Assembly (NCBI GenBank): GCA_037044905.1
Contig: JBAOKB010000166.1
Location: 186,001-250,000, forward strand
Reading direction: 5' to 3'
DNA: 64,000 bases
DNA from: Hortaea werneckii
Lineage: Eukaryota > Ascomycota > Dothideomycetes > Mycosphaerellales > Teratosphaeriaceae
The notes under the pieces are model-generated. The model saw nothing but the letters and a program-made list of their open reading frames with translations, was not told the DNA's origin and did no database searches. Shown here piece by piece: positions 1 through 12,011 of this stretch (positions within the stretch are counted from its first letter, which is position 1; every line of letters starts with the position of its first letter). The translations under genes and the position numbers were made by a program.

Positions 1-107
1 GAGGAAATGGCACCCTACCCGGCGCAGCCCGGCAAGCAGGACACATTTTCCGTGGCAATACATCCACCTTGCAACATAACCCCTTCTGAGACCGCAATAT
101 TTTCAAA

Positions 108-1762
108 ATGGAACAGCACCAAGAAGCCGTGTCGAAGATCTCGACCGCGATATCCGGCTTTTACCAACGACGGGTACCCTTCCGCTTGTATCATGGCTCA
201 ACCAATTCGACGCAGGCCCGGAAAGTCGATCCAAGTCGCATGGTCGATACTAGTCTGCTGAACCATGTCATCAGCGTAGACAGGACGAAAATGACTTGTC
301 TCGTGGAGCCAAATGTGCCGATGGACCAGCTAGTGGATGCTACGATGCCCCACGGCTTCGTTCCGGAGGTTGTTATGGAGTTCCCTGGCATTACAGCAAG
401 TCTTCCACGTGCTTCATTACGAGAGATTCAATTTGAATACACAGATGACTGACATTGTTGTAGGTTGGCGGAGGCTTCAGCGGTACGGCCGGTGAGAGCT
501 CAGGTTTCAAATATGGCTTCTTCGAGGACACCGTCAACTGGGTCGAAATCGTTCTCGGCGATGGCGAGATTGTGCGAGCCTCCCGAGAAGAACGATCAGA
601 TCTCTTCTGGGGAGCCGCAGGGTCATTCGGTACCCTGGGTGTCACGACGCTCTTTGAGCTGAAGCTCATACCGGCCAAGCCGTACGTGGAATTGACGTAT
701 CATCCCACTAGTTCCGCGGCAGATGCCTTGAGCACAATGCAGACTGCCTGTGACGACGAGACGAATGATTACGTTGATGGCATCATGTTCGCCGAAGACC
801 ACGGTGCGATCGTGGCTGGCAAACTTACGGATGACCGGGGCCAGTCCTTCCAGCGCTTTAGCCTGGCACAGAACCCTTGGTTTTATATCCATGCCGAGCG
901 AGCGACGAAAGGTCATGTGGAGTCGCTTGTTTTCACTACACCGCTTCGAGACTATCTGTTTCGCTATGACCGTGGTGCTTTCTGTAAGTCGATTGCCACT
1001 TGTGACCACAACAAAGTCGATGCTAATTGCGACGCGCAGGGACTGGAAAGTACGCCTTTCAGTATTTCATCACGCCGTTCAATCGGATCACGCGCTTTAT
1101 CCTCGAGTAAGTAATGTAGAGCACCTCACATCAACTCTAAATGCTAACCCCGGCAGCTACTTCATGCACACCCGTGTGATGTACCACGCACTCCACGCCT
1201 CAGGCCACGCCTCCAAATACATGATCCAAGACCTGCTCCTCCCCAGCAGCACCGCCGAAGACTTCATCCACTTCGTAAGCAAGAACTTCGGGTTCTGGCC
1301 GCTATGGCTCTGCCCCTTCAAGATCGACCGCCCATTATCCCTACACCCACGCATACCCGAGAGCTCCAAACCCGCGGGCGAGACCAGCACCTACGTTAAC
1401 ATCGGCGTCTGGGGCCCAGGCTCCACCGACTACGGCCGCTTCGTGCAGCAGAACCGGCTCCTGGAGCAGGAAGTCCGCAAGCTAGGCGGCATCAAGTGGT
1501 TATACGCCCAAGCATACTACACCGACGACGAGTTCACCGAGATCTACGACCGCAAATGGTACGAGGCCCTACGGGAGAAATACCATGCGACGTACATGCC
1601 CTACCGTCTCGGACAAAGTCCGCGTGGACATTTCGAAAGCTGCGCAGCCCCCGCCACGTGGTCGGATTGGCTGCGCAGTACGGTGTGGGGTGTCTGGCCC
1701 ATTAGCGGGCTGTATGGAGTTGGAAGACGCTGTACCAAAGAGACTACCTTCTAGCTAAATAA
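108..1762 (+). CDS. DHCR24/DWF1-like FAD-binding sterol reductase family protein (frameshifted 3' end)
   Basis: FAD-dependent oxidoreductase of the delta(24)-sterol reductase (DHCR24/DIMINUTO) family. The sequence shows four exons: 108-395, 464-983, 1040-1106 and 1157 onward. Intron 1 is a GC-AG intron (donor GCAAGT); introns 2 and 3 start GTAAGT. Spliced protein shows the FAD-domain motif VEPNVPMDQLVDATMPHG followed by EFPGIT and, across intron 1, VGGGFSGTAGES, the usual FAD pyrophosphate-binding region. The start MEQHQEAV fits the family N-terminus. After ATYMP (about 1600) the frame breaks: DKVRVDISKA continues one frame over, STVWGVWPISGLYGV returns in the first frame, and WKTLYQRDYLLAK ends in another with TAA at 1760-1762. 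I read this as three indels, not a real C-terminus. In fungi the substrate of this family is not firmly known, since ergosterol synthesis uses ERG4; the sterol role is inference from homology. Confidence 0.82.
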
Positions 1763-1877
1763 ACCCTTGTAAAAAAACCCCTTGTCTACCCGACACCAGT
1801 AACGCCATCTCGCCCCGCTTTACAAAGCAGTGAACTGACATCCCATCATCTCCTTCCGTTGCACAAAGCGCAAGAGC

Positions 1878-3553
1878 TTAGAACAGCTTATGCTCAAGCG
1901 TCATATCGTTCTCCGGCTCCAGCCCTACACAGGCCTTCATGATATTGACCAGACAGCTGCGCTGCTTCGCCAGCGCGTTGACGACCGGCGTGCCCGGCGG
2001 CGTCATCGGCGCTTTCAGCATGTAGCTCAGCACGCTTAGGATGGAGTGGAAACCTTTCCAGTCCTGCTCGCCGCGCTGGCGCCATTGGATGCGCGTGAAG
2101 AGCTCAGCGATCAGGACTAGGTCGATGATGAGTGGGGAGGCGAGCAGGGAGTCTTCGCATACGTTGAACAGCGAGATGGTTTGGTGGCCGCCGAGGAAGA
2201 TCTGGAAGGGATGGGTGTTAGCATGGATGGGAAGGTGGTGGTGCATGTGTATGGGGGGTCTGAAGGACTTACCTCGGCGTAGTACTCGTCAAGTGCTCTC
2301 TTGTTGTCTCCCACAGCAGGCATGTACTTGATCACGACCGTGTGGTCCGGGTGTTCGTCTTCCTTGTAAAGGACGTTGTTGGCGTAGACCATGTCATCGA
2401 CGACGTTGCTCTTGCTGATTTCCTTGCTGCGGAACTGCTTCTGGCTGGAAAGGTTCTTGCCGTCGTTGTTGCCGAGATGGTTGTATGAGGCGATAGACGT
2501 GAGCTTGATACCGGCGTTGATCATGAAGTCGACCAGGGCAGATTTCATTTTCGTCTGGCCCGACTTGAAGTCGTCTCCGCCGATGAAGGCATTGTGCTTC
2601 TCGGCCAGCTGGACGCAGCCTGGCACGAAGGTGTTCTGAGGCGAACCGTTGATGAATGGTGCGCTCTCTAGTATGCAGGCAACTGCGAAGACTGTGGAGG
2701 GTGCGACTTCAGCGTGGCCGTTCTTGATGGAGTTCATCAAATTATCAGCCGTGTCGTTGACACCGGGAACGATGTCGGCATAACGTTCCGTGTTAGCGGT
2801 CCACATGACGATCACCTTGTCAAGACCATTCGCCTGCTTGAAGTCGCGGATGTCCTTGCGAAGGTGCTCAACGTGCTCCATGCTAGCCTTGGACCCGGAG
2901 ACTACGTTGTCGGCTCTGTCCTCTTGGTTCGAGGCGATGAAGTCAGGGTAGTAGATGCTGGGCAGCGGCTTCATGCCGGACATTTCCTTGCGTACCAGGG
3001 ACTTCAAGCCTGGTTCAAGGACTTTGGCGCGGTCCATGGATGCAGCAATGTCCATGCTGCTGATGTCCCAACCTCCGATGACTAGGTCGTCGGGATGGGC
3101 CATTGGGAGCAGGTTCTGCAAGGGGATATTGACATCTTGTCCGGTCTTCGTGTCTGTGCCAAGCTTGACAGTCGAGGACATGACAATGGAGCCATAGTAG
3201 TTGGCAGCACGGGGACCCTCGCGAGTCTCCCACTCCAGCTTGCGACGGTTGGCGATGATGCCTGCAGTCACTGTGCTACCATTGTTGCCTCCCCAGCCGA
3301 CCATCATGAGGCCAACCTTGCCGACTTTACGTTCGGTCTTGAAATCATATTGCGTCTCCTTGGGCGAAGCGCTGTATTTGCCGTCTTCGAAAGAAACATC
3401 TGTTGTGCGGTAGGTGTAGTTGCTGGTGATGTCCGAGTCGGTGTAGCTGACATTCGGGGACTGAACAGTGAATCCGCTGCCGGATTTGTTCCTGAGTTCG
3501 TTGATGCTCATGCCGGTCGCGTCACCATTGCTGTCATTTGCGTGCGGTGCCAT
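1878..3553 (-). CDS. INO1: Inositol-3-phosphate synthase
   Basis: Converts glucose 6-phosphate to myo-inositol 3-phosphate with NAD, the first step of inositol and phosphatidylinositol synthesis, in the cytosol. Two exons, 2273-3553 and 1878-2201, give 534 aa, normal for the family. The intron 2202-2272 has GTAAGT and CAG, splicing EYYAE to IFLGGHQTISL. Visible motifs: the NAD-binding VGWGGNNGSTVTAGI near residue 80, GWDISSMDIAASMDRA, the catalytic-domain SYNHLGNNDGKNLS, and the C-terminal CEDSLLASPLIIDLVLIAEL. No frame break. It is convergent with the FAD oxidoreductase at the left, with about 115 bp between stops. Two CATGTG cores lie upstream on the coding strand (3656-3661 and 4163-4168), the core of the Ino2/Ino4 element known from yeast; their use here is only a guess. 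Confidence 0.97.
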
Positions 3554-3655
3554 GGTATCGAAAAAACGTCAAAACTGGCTGAGCGTCAGTAAGAAGCCTC
3601 AGGACCAAAAGACTTGTGGCGAATAAAGTCCAAAAGCGAGGTCAAGATTGACTTG

Positions 3656-3661
3656 CACATG
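3656..3661 (-). promoter_or_regulatory. CATGTG core, possible inositol-responsive element
   Basis: CATGTG on the minus strand about 100 bp upstream of the INO1 start. It matches the core, but not the full flank, of the yeast inositol/choline-responsive element. A second copy lies at 4163-4168. Six bases occur often by chance, so this is weak. Confidence 0.22.
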
Positions 3662-5604
3662 AGTTGCGATCAGGCGGTGCGGAGAGGAAAAGAGCGAGTG
3701 AATGCAACGATGACTCACAGACTATCTGTATCAAACCACTCTTATAGCAGCAGCTAAGTTGTCTACCAAAAAGTGTAGATTGTGAAAGGTGTCGCCGAAG
3801 CTAGGCGGTAGAGTTGAGGAAGCTGGAGAGGAACGAAAGAGCGAGCGAGAGGGGGGAAAGTGGTTACTCTTATTACTTGCCAGCACACCGCATCTTCCGA
3901 GGTTGCCTAATTCCCTTCTCCCAAGCGAGATCATTGTTGAGAAGCTACCCGACCGATAGGCTTGGACTACGGTGGTATAAATGTTCCAGGACGGAGAGCG
4001 CAAGTTGGACATGAAGTCCATCCGGAACAACTCGTTTTTCCGAGCCGAAAGGCTTCAGGTCGCGCTTGTGATCGCTTGTGATCGACCATCATGAACGCTG
4101 AGGATCAGCATTATTGCGACATCTTGATAGGCGGGTCTCGGATGATGGTTTGAGCAATCATCCACATGTTTCTTTTGACCCATGGGTTGCATGGTAATTT
4201 GACACCGGTGAAGGTATGCGATCAACCTTGGAGCTGCCATCGAACTCCTCGCTGCTGGCATCAACGGCCAGGAAATTATCGTCCCGATCTGCCTAATAAG
4301 TCAATTTGGCAAGCAATAGGGAGAGTCGCCGTGCAATGTCCGTCAAGATCGTGAGAACATGAGAAATAGCTTGCAGAGCTGATGTTGACGGCAGTATCTG
4401 AAAGTTGCTTTGCTGGTGTGTCAGCTTAGCATGTGCACAACCACTGTGCCGTGCAAAGTGAATTGCAACAAGACGGGCGGTTTGACAACAGGACATTGAA
4501 GACACCCCGCAACCCCCGCACAGTGCCTGTAAATCAATTGCCTAGGTACTGTAAGTGGTGACAGCTGCAAATGTCGACATCATGATATCTGTCAAGGCTG
4601 CGAATGCTCCTTGCATTTTGTAACTGTCTTTCTCAAGATATCAATGGCGCGTACGCAACTACCCGAAATCGTTCTGGCATGTGAATAATGTTCCGTCTCT
4701 CAGATCGCATTCTACGTTTCAAGCGTTCCAGTCGGCATAACGGGCGTATAGACGACTCAGCCGCAGAGAGCAGCCGACAGAACGGTTGTGCGTTAGGAGG
4801 TAGCGAAACCACACTGTGCCTTGCACGACCTCAAAAGCGCATAAGATTTCGACGCCAAGTTGTCCGGCCATCCTTGTTGCCAACTGATCGAATTGATCAT
4901 CGTCGTCCTGTGGAAAGGTTTAGCAACTGCGAAGATCGTCGTTGTTTCTTCCCCGCTCATCGGCGCAAAGGGGTCAAGGCTTGACTTCCCGTCCTGCAGC
5001 GGTCGGCTTGAGGGTCTCCGAGCCAGGCTCGAGCAGAGCCGCCGCAAACTGGGGTGAACGCTAAAACTCCACGGCGAACCACTGAGTTTTGATGCGGTAC
5101 CCTGGCAACAGAGCTGTAGTTTGTTGCTATCAGAGGGAAGTGTTTGACGACCGGAGACTCGGGGCAGGATCACCCATCAAAGTCGTGATCGGACTTGATG
5201 CCTGTCCTCACTCCACGGCTGGAACTGTCTTGTCCACAGCCGATTTCGCCGACAGCCCAGATCTTTCTAGGCCCGGCCTCGTGTCCAGAGCGCAGCAGCG
5301 ACTCAGCCGCCGCCTGAGCCAGCCCAGGGCTGGCTGCAGTGTGCAAACGCGGACGCGTCACCCTCGACCTTCCCGTCTTCCCATCTCTACCATTTTCGCG
5401 CCAAGCATGCGTTCCCCTCGTAGAAAGACAGAAGCTACTGCATCGGCCGCTGCCTGTACCACCAGAAGGGTGAGAAGCGTCAAAAAATCGGACGGGTGAT
5501 GACAACCTGGATGGGGATGGCTCGGATGGGGAAAGAAGTGGGCCAATCATAGCGCCGTTGCCGGGACAATTTATAGCATACCCGTCGCACTATTCTGAGA
5601 TGTC

Positions 5605-5628
5605 TGTGTCTGTGTGTGTGTGTGTGTG
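5605..5628 (+). repeat. TG microsatellite
   Basis: Imperfect TG repeat in the leader or promoter of the GPI-protein gene, about 235 bp before its ATG. Confidence 0.9.
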
Positions 5629-5862
5629 AGAGAGCCATGCGCCTCATCAAACAGAAGTGGAAGGCTCGTGCTCATTGGAATCCAATATATTAAATACCCG
5701 TAACGGTCGCCCCTTTGCTTGTCCTCCTCCCTTGACCCCATCCCCATATTCTCTTCCTCACGCACATACAATTTCTGCGCTGTACATACGCCTTGCGATT
5801 TGCATCCTCATCTTCTCAGTAATACAGCAATAGCCAGAACTGATTAACGCATCACTGCCAAA

Positions 5863-6592
5863 ATGCGCTCCTCCGTCATGATCGTCGCGCCATTCGTGGC
5901 TGCTGCCTACGCGCAAAGCTCTGCTCCCGCGAACGGCACTGAGGTACAGTCAATTGTATAACGAATCGTGCGTTATTTGATCGCTGACAGTTGAGCAGGG
6001 TGCAATGACCTCCTCTTCCTCTTACTCGTACTCCAACGACGCAACCCAATACTTAACCCAGACCGACTCTCGCGGTGTCATTACCGGCCAGCCGGCCGCT
6101 GCCACCTCGCAGCCTTCCCTCCCAGCTGGTGTCTCTACCCAGCCGCAGGTTGCTACTGTCCCGGCTGCGCTGCCCACCGGCATCAACACCATTCAGTATG
6201 GCAACGAGTCGTCCTTCCTGGTGAGCGTGGGCTCGTCGACAACCTCGATCATTGGCGGCGATGGTGTTCAGACCGACGCCTCGGTCGTTGAGGGTACCAC
6301 TGGAGGTGTCGCCTCGGCAACCACCCTGACCACCTCATCGTCTGATTCAGACGCTTCCGAGACGAGCGGCTCGTCCAGCTCTTCCTCTACCAGCTCCTCC
6401 GACAGCGACAGCAACGACAGTGACAGCAACAGCAGCTCTTCTGCTTCATCCACGTCGGAAGACAGCTCCGCTTCGGGCACTGCGTCCAGCTCTGCTGCTG
6501 ACTCCTCCAGCTCCGACTCAGGCGCCTCCAACCTCCACCTGGCATCCGCCGGCCTCGTCGGCCTCGGTGCGCTCTTCGCCGCCCTCCTGTAA
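5863..6592 (+). CDS. Secreted Ser-rich GPI-anchored cell-wall protein
   Basis: Two exons, 5863-5943 and 5999-6592 (intron 55 nt, GTACAG donor, CAG acceptor), give about 224 aa. The N-terminus MRSSVMIVAPFVAAAYA is a clear signal peptide with a cut after AYA. A Pro/Ala/Thr-rich middle is followed by a low-complexity Ser/Asp tract (about residues 140-200), then a small-residue site and the hydrophobic tail LASAGLVGLGALFAALL ending at the stop, the hallmark of GPI attachment. Expected location is the plasma membrane or wall, heavily O-mannosylated. No catalytic domain is visible and I cannot place it in a named family. The start is chosen because only the spliced first exon supplies a signal peptide. 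Confidence 0.82.
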
Positions 6593-7032
6593 GGGTAAGA
6601 TGAACATGGAAAAGTTTCGGGAGGTCAGAATACGATCAGGATTGGGTTGGATATTCAGCGGGTTTCAGCGTTGTCTGCGTGGGGGTTTGACGATTATGTT
6701 TTAATAAAGCGGCATCCGTGGCGCTGGACGGGCAAATACCCTGGCGACACGATTTTTCTTATATAGGCTAGTTGCGCTTTGGTGCACAGAACTTCTAATT
6801 AACGATTACACTCCATCAAGGACTAGACATTCAGAAATCGCATTGTCAGTGCTAGGTAATTCTTTCATGTTTACATGCGCCTCTCAAAAAGCTCGGCGCT
6901 AACGTTGCCCTGCGGGCCCCTCCCGTGATCCGCAAACGCCTCCACATGGCCTGTATTACGCACCTTCGGTGAACACGTTCGACTCACTTTCTTGGACACC
7001 AGGGTAGAAAAGGAAAATCTGTGACGATCGCA
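6593..7032. other. Intergenic, nothing recognised
   Basis: 440 bp between the GPI-protein stop and the DPP3 start. No motif or open frame of note. Confidence 0.5.
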
Positions 7033-9403
7033 ATGGATGACTTAGCATTGAAGCAATATCTAGCGGATAGCCCGCCGACGGTCGTGAACCTGGCCATCAA
7101 GCCACATTTTGAGGCATTGAACGACCGCGAGAAGAAGTACGCCCATTATATCTCCAGAGCTGCTCTTTCTGGTACCAGAATCAATCTACGTCAAGTCAGC
7201 CGGGAGTCTGAGGCCATCTACGACTTTATTCTCACTCTGCACAAAAGCTGCAATGGTATGTACACCACTTCAGCCATTGCCGTCTGCTTCAGCGCTATGT
7301 CCGCCGTACTGACACAGAACAGGCGACTGGAAGAAGCTTGGCTCCTCTGCCGGTGTGTCTGAGGAAGATGTGAAGCATTGGTTAGATTACTCTGCCCAGT
7401 TCATCGGCAACACCGGCAACTACAAGTCATTTGGCGACAGCAAGTTCATCCCCAGGATCCCTCAGGACAAGGTGGCGGCCCTCGCGAAGACCAACCCAGA
7501 AGCCGAGAAATTGTACAACATGTTCAAGGATGATTTGTACGAATCAAAGGATCCCGCCCGGATGCACCTAGGCTACCCGGACAAGGGCCACGTGTCGACT
7601 TACTACCCAAATTCGCCTGACATCACAACGGATGAGATCGAGTATACGGCCAATCTGCTCAAGGAGAAGGGTCTCATGCCTGAGAACACCCGTATGCGGA
7701 AGACACCTTCTGGCGACTACGAAGTCCTGGTCGCTTCTGCCGTGACGGAGCCACCTACGCGCGACATCAAGGACACGTGGTTCTCACTCGACGGTCCATA
7801 CAAGGGCAAGAGTCTCCGTCTAGTGTTCGGCGACCACCAAGTGGAAATGGCGAAGATCGCCCGTAACCTGACGGAAGCGAAAAAATACGCCTTGAACAAC
7901 AACGAAGACCAGATGCAAGCCGAGTACATCAAAGCCTTCCACGACGGCTCCATGTACGCCCACAAGGACTCCCAGCGCACTGGATCAAGGACAAGGGCCC
8001 CACAGTCGAATGCAACATCGGCTTCATCGAGACCTACCGCGACCCGCACGGGATCCGGGGCGAATGGGAAGGCTTCGCAGCCATGATCAACAAAGAACGG
8101 ACGCGGGCCTTCGGCGAACTCGTGCGCTCCGCCCCCGCCCAGATCCCCAAACTCCCCTGGCCGCCGGCTTTCGAGAAGGACAAGTTCCTCGCCCCGGACT
8201 TCACCAGCCTCGAGGTCCTCACCTTCGCCGGCTCCGGCATCCCCGCGGGAATCAACATCCCCAACTACGACGACATCCGGCAGAACGAAGGGTTCAAGAA
8301 CGTCTCCCTCGGCAACGTCCTCTCGGCCGCCGCCCCCAAAGAACCTATCCCGTTCATCCGCCCCGAAGATCAGGACGTCTACGATGCCTGCAAGGATCCC
8401 GCGTTTGAGGTCCAGGTCGGTCTGCATGAGCTCTTGGGCCACGGGTGTGGGAAGTTGCTCCAGGAGACGGAACCGGGGAAGTTCAACTTCGATGTCGACA
8501 ACCCGCCGATGAACCCCGTGACGGGCCAGAAGGTCTCGTCGTGGTATAAGCCCGGGGAGACGTGGGGTAGCGTCTTTGGCGGCATGGGGCCCTCGTATGA
8601 GGAGTGTCGCGCGGAGTCGGTGGCGATGTCGTTGTGTCCTGATTATAGCATTTTGAAGATTTTCGGGTTCGGGGATGGATCAGAGGTTAGTCCAGATTTG
8701 TGGGATTGAGGACAGCTCTGCGGGGTCTGAAAAGGATGGACTTGATTTGCTAATGTTTTTGTGGAATAGGACATCAACGGTAAGGCGGGTGACGTGCTCT
8801 ACATCTGCTACCTAAGCATGGCGCGCGCCGGCATCGCCGCCCTGCAATTCTGGGACCCCAACTCGCGCAAATGGGGCCAGGCACACATGTAAGTTTCCGC
8901 TCCCCAACACATTCTCATCCTTCCAAAACCCCTTGATTCCCCCCTCCCCTCTAGCAGGACGGTCTATAGCTAACACCCAAAACTTAAAAACAGGCAAGCC
9001 CGTTTCGCAATCATGCAAGTCTTCCTCCGCGCCGGCGGGGACTTCTGCACCCTCACCCACTCCAACAACCCGGACGACCTCTCCGACCTCCGCATCACCC
9101 TCGACCGCACCAAGATCCCCACGCACGGCAAACCCGCCGTCGACGCCTTCCTCCAAAAACTGCACATCTTCAAAGCGACGGCGGATCTGGCCGCCGCGAA
9201 GCAGTTCTATGACGATTATACGCATGTGGATGAGTGGTTTGCACAGAAGGTGCGGCCGGAGGTTATCAGGCAGGCGAAGCCGAGGAAGGTGTTTGTGCAG
9301 GCGAATACATTTCTTGAAGGAGGACGAGGGGGTGGAGTTGAGGGAGTATGAGGCTAGTCCTGAGGGGATGATTCAGAGTTTTGTTGAGAGGGAGTATATT
9401 TAG
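7033..9403 (+). CDS. DPP3: Dipeptidyl peptidase III (two frame breaks)
   Basis: Zinc metallopeptidase of family M49 that removes N-terminal dipeptides, mainly in the cytosol. Four exons: 7033-7255, 7323-8685, 8770-8888 and 8994-9403, all with GT-AG junctions. The zinc motif HELLGH lies in VGLHELLGHGCGK (8419-8457), with the third ligand in EECRAES (8599-8619), as the family requires. Total about 720 aa, the usual length. The ATG at 7033 is used because MDDLALKQYLADSPP matches the family start; the frame is open upstream only through a GTG. Breaks: near 7971-7981 the frame must shift to read WIKDKGPTVECNIGFIETYRDP, and at the TTT run about 9309-9311 an extra T must be ignored to read FLKEDEGVELREYE and the C-terminus SFVEREYI. 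Both look like sequence errors. Confidence 0.95.
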
Positions 9404-9757
9404 ATTTAAAAGCATTTCTGCAAGGGGAGGAAAAGGGATGGAGGGGGGGGTAGTGGGAAAGCTGGAGTAGGGACGACCAGATAGGTTGATACGCTTTTCA
9501 AAATGTGAGGAGGCAAGAACTTGCACGCAAAAGACGAGGCAAAGATACATGAAAAGAAACCCCCCCCAAAAAAAAAAATATTCCGCCCCTTTTTCTGACT
9601 TCCCATGTAGACATCATCGTCACTTTACCTCGAGACACCTAAGATTATCACAAAGATAAGGGAGAAAAAACACACGCACCAAAAAACTGCCCCATCAACA
9701 CCCCCCTCTCCCTTCCCCTCCCCACCCAACCTCTCAAACCCCCCCCCCCCCCCCCAT
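9404..9757. other. Convergent intergenic region with poly-C tract
   Basis: Separates the DPP3 and RXT2 stop codons. Contains A- and C-rich stretches including a C17 run at 9739-9755; no gene seen. Confidence 0.6.
9739..9755 (+). repeat. Poly-C tract
   Basis: Seventeen consecutive C residues just beyond the RXT2 stop. Confidence 0.95.
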
Positions 9758-11344
9758 CTACCCCTTCCCAACAACCCGCCTCCTCCTCCCACCCACCCTC
9801 CTCCCCTCCTCCTCCGCCACATCCTCCACCTCATCCTTCCCCTTCTCTAACTGGCCCTCCGCATTCAACTCCCTCGCCGTAAGCCCCCAATCCACCGGAT
9901 CATACCAATCCTCACCATCACTCATCTCCGTCACCACCCCGCCCCGTCCATCGGGGACCATATGTCCCTCAGCTTTACACGCGCGCCAGTACTGCGTCCG
10001 CAGGCGCTCGGCGCGCTGCAGGCCGGAGAAGAGCTGTTCGAGTTGCCGCAGGACGTTCTCTTGTTTTTGGATGTAGAGGAGGAGGATGCGCCGGGTTTCT
10101 TCGGCTTCGTTGCTGGGCAGGCCGAGGTTCCGGTCTAGGAGGGCGGAGGGCGGGGTCAGGTACCAGGGGTGGATGGGTGGGATGCTGGCGGAGTCTGAGG
10201 GGGAGGGGGATGGGGAGGTTGCTGCGGGTGGCGAGCGTGCGCGTGCGCCGGCTCGCGTCGTCATGGCGTGCGAAGGGGCGGTGGTGCTGGGGTGGGAGGT
10301 GGAGGAGCGGGAGTCCTGAGTCGTCTTTTTCGCGGAGGTCGGTGATGGTGGGGTTTGGAGGGGGTGGGTGGTTGGTGGGGTCTGGTTGGTCGGAGTCCGG
10401 GTTATCGCCGTTTACGGGTTGTTGTTGCTGCTGAGCTTGGTCGGACTCCTCGGTCTGCTGTCCGTTTGTCTCCTGTTTCTCTTCGTCCTGCTGCTGCTGC
10501 TGCTGCTGCTGCTCTTGCTGTTCGGCGAGATGATCATGCGCCTCCACCCCATCCATCGCGTCTCCATTCGTCTCCGCCTCTCCCTGTTGCGCAGCTGCAA
10601 ACCCTGAAGTCTCGGCCTGCATCCCGCCAACACCTCCCTGCTCTAGACTGGGACAGCCTCGATATCCGTCTCGACAATGCTCGGCACCGTACTATTATCC
10701 CCGCCAATATCCTCCTCATCCCTCAATAACCACTCATCCTGCTCGGTCTCAAAATCCCCACAGGCCATCCACCCTCCATCCCCCCTCAACCGCTGCAACA
10801 ACCTCTTCGCCTTCCACAGCGTCGCCTTCTCCCTGCGCACCATCTCCGCCGCATCCTGACACATGCGCGTCAACGCCCGACTGGTATACGCCTCGCTCAG
10901 ACCGGGATGGTCGGGCAACTCGGCGGCGGAAGTGAGGGGCCGCAGAAGCTGCTCTAACCGCGTACCGCCCGCGAACGCATCCTCCTTCACGGGCTCGCCG
11001 TACAGATGCACGTCCTCCTCGTCCACATCGCTCGGCAGGTCCTGCGGATCGATGACGTCGCCGTCCTCGTCGTACAGCTTCGGCTTCTTGTTCACAATGT
11101 ACCGGTCGTGGCCGGCGTGGTGGACTTTGCGCTTCCAGGGCTGGCCGCCGGTGGTGTCGAGGCGGCCGCTCTTGGCATAGCGGGCGGAGCGGTTGAGTTT
11201 GTTGCCGCGGTTGGTGTGGGTGTGCAGGCCGTCGTCGTCGTCGGAGTCGGAGCTGGAGGTGTGGGGGGAGGCGGCGCGGTTGCGTTTGATGGCCAGCTTC
11301 ATGGCGCGGAGGGTCTCGGCGAAGGCGATCTGTTGCGCCGCCAT
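9758..11344 (-). CDS. RXT2: Rxt2-like subunit of the Rpd3L histone deacetylase complex (two frame breaks)
   Basis: Subunit of the large Rpd3 histone deacetylase complex, a nuclear transcriptional repressor. The first segment (11344 to about 10645) carries the Rxt2 N-terminal domain: AFAETLRAMKLAIKRNR, then RGNKLNRSARYAKSGRLDTT, WKRKVHHAGHDRYIV, and LRPLTSAAELPDHPGLSEAY with RREKATLWKAKRLLQRLRGD. The frame breaks near 10636-10655, and QAETSGFAAAQQGEAE with a poly-Q tract (CAG repeat about 10490-10513) continues one frame over to TDLREKDDSGLPL. A second break between about 10225 and 10330 returns to the first frame for PIHPWYLTPPSALLDRN, EAEETRRILLLYIQKQENVL and EMSDGEDWYDPVDWGL, all typical of the C-terminal half. 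About 528 aa in all. Confidence 0.86.
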
Positions 11345-12011
11345 GTTGGAGACGGGAGCGGCTCACGCTGGAGCTAGTGTAGGGTCGGTATAAGGCAGTC
11401 TTGTGTCGTGGTATGCAAGGTGATAGTGGTTGAAGTGGGTGGATTATCGGAGCTCCTTCTACTAGCAATTGGAAAGCTCGCGCCAGCCAACATTGAACCT
11501 CCAGCTTACACGGTTGATCCAAACGCCGGGATGCCGTCATCGGAGTGTTTATGTAAGCCGAACGCCGACACTGTCTGCCTGCCTGCCTGCCATCTTCACA
11601 TGATAATCACCATTAACGACATTGATTTACACTTTTTATGATTCATGATCTACTTTGCGATACGTATTGACCAGTTACATTGAAATGATGACCGGTGTCA
11701 GACTTTGTGTCATTGACCGTTCAAGAAAGAACCCCCTCAGCACCAGCGCCATCGCTAATAAAAGCAATTGAAGGATCATGCCATCAAGAAATTCGCCTTC
11801 TTCGAAGATCGACTCATACCAAATCATTCTTCGATCCGTTTTCACTTTCTCCTCTGGCAGCATCCAGTGATGATATACACAGCACAGAAGTAATGGAACC
11901 ATCAGCCCGCCCATCCCCTCTCAGCCCGCACGTATAAGAAAGAGGAAAACCCGCAACACTCTCCTCCGTCCACGGATTCAGAAGATGCCCATCAAACCCA
12001 CCCCACACTCA
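11345..12011. other. Intergenic between RXT2 start and BRC1 stop
   Basis: RXT2 promoter and BRC1 3' flank, about 670 bp. A short direct run of TGCC units lies at 11576-11591. Nothing else recognised. Confidence 0.5.

Larger units (their letters stand above)
3554..5862. other. Intergenic: INO1 and GPI-protein divergent upstream region
   Basis: 2.3 kb between two divergent starts. Only short unrelated open frames are present and none resembles a protein I recognise. It holds a CCTAGGTAC element at 4541-4549 and a TG-rich microsatellite at 5605-5628. I see no RNA gene. Confidence 0.6.

Noticed and set aside
3095..3592. 165-codon plus-strand frame opposite INO1
   Set aside because: Shadow of the INO1 exon, no family character.
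7021..7032. GTG start for DPP3
   Set aside because: Nuclear genes of fungi start at ATG; the ATG at 7033 matches the family N-terminus.
7717..8442. 241-codon minus-strand frame opposite DPP3
   Set aside because: Shadow of the zinc peptidase exon; also open only because of the local frame break.
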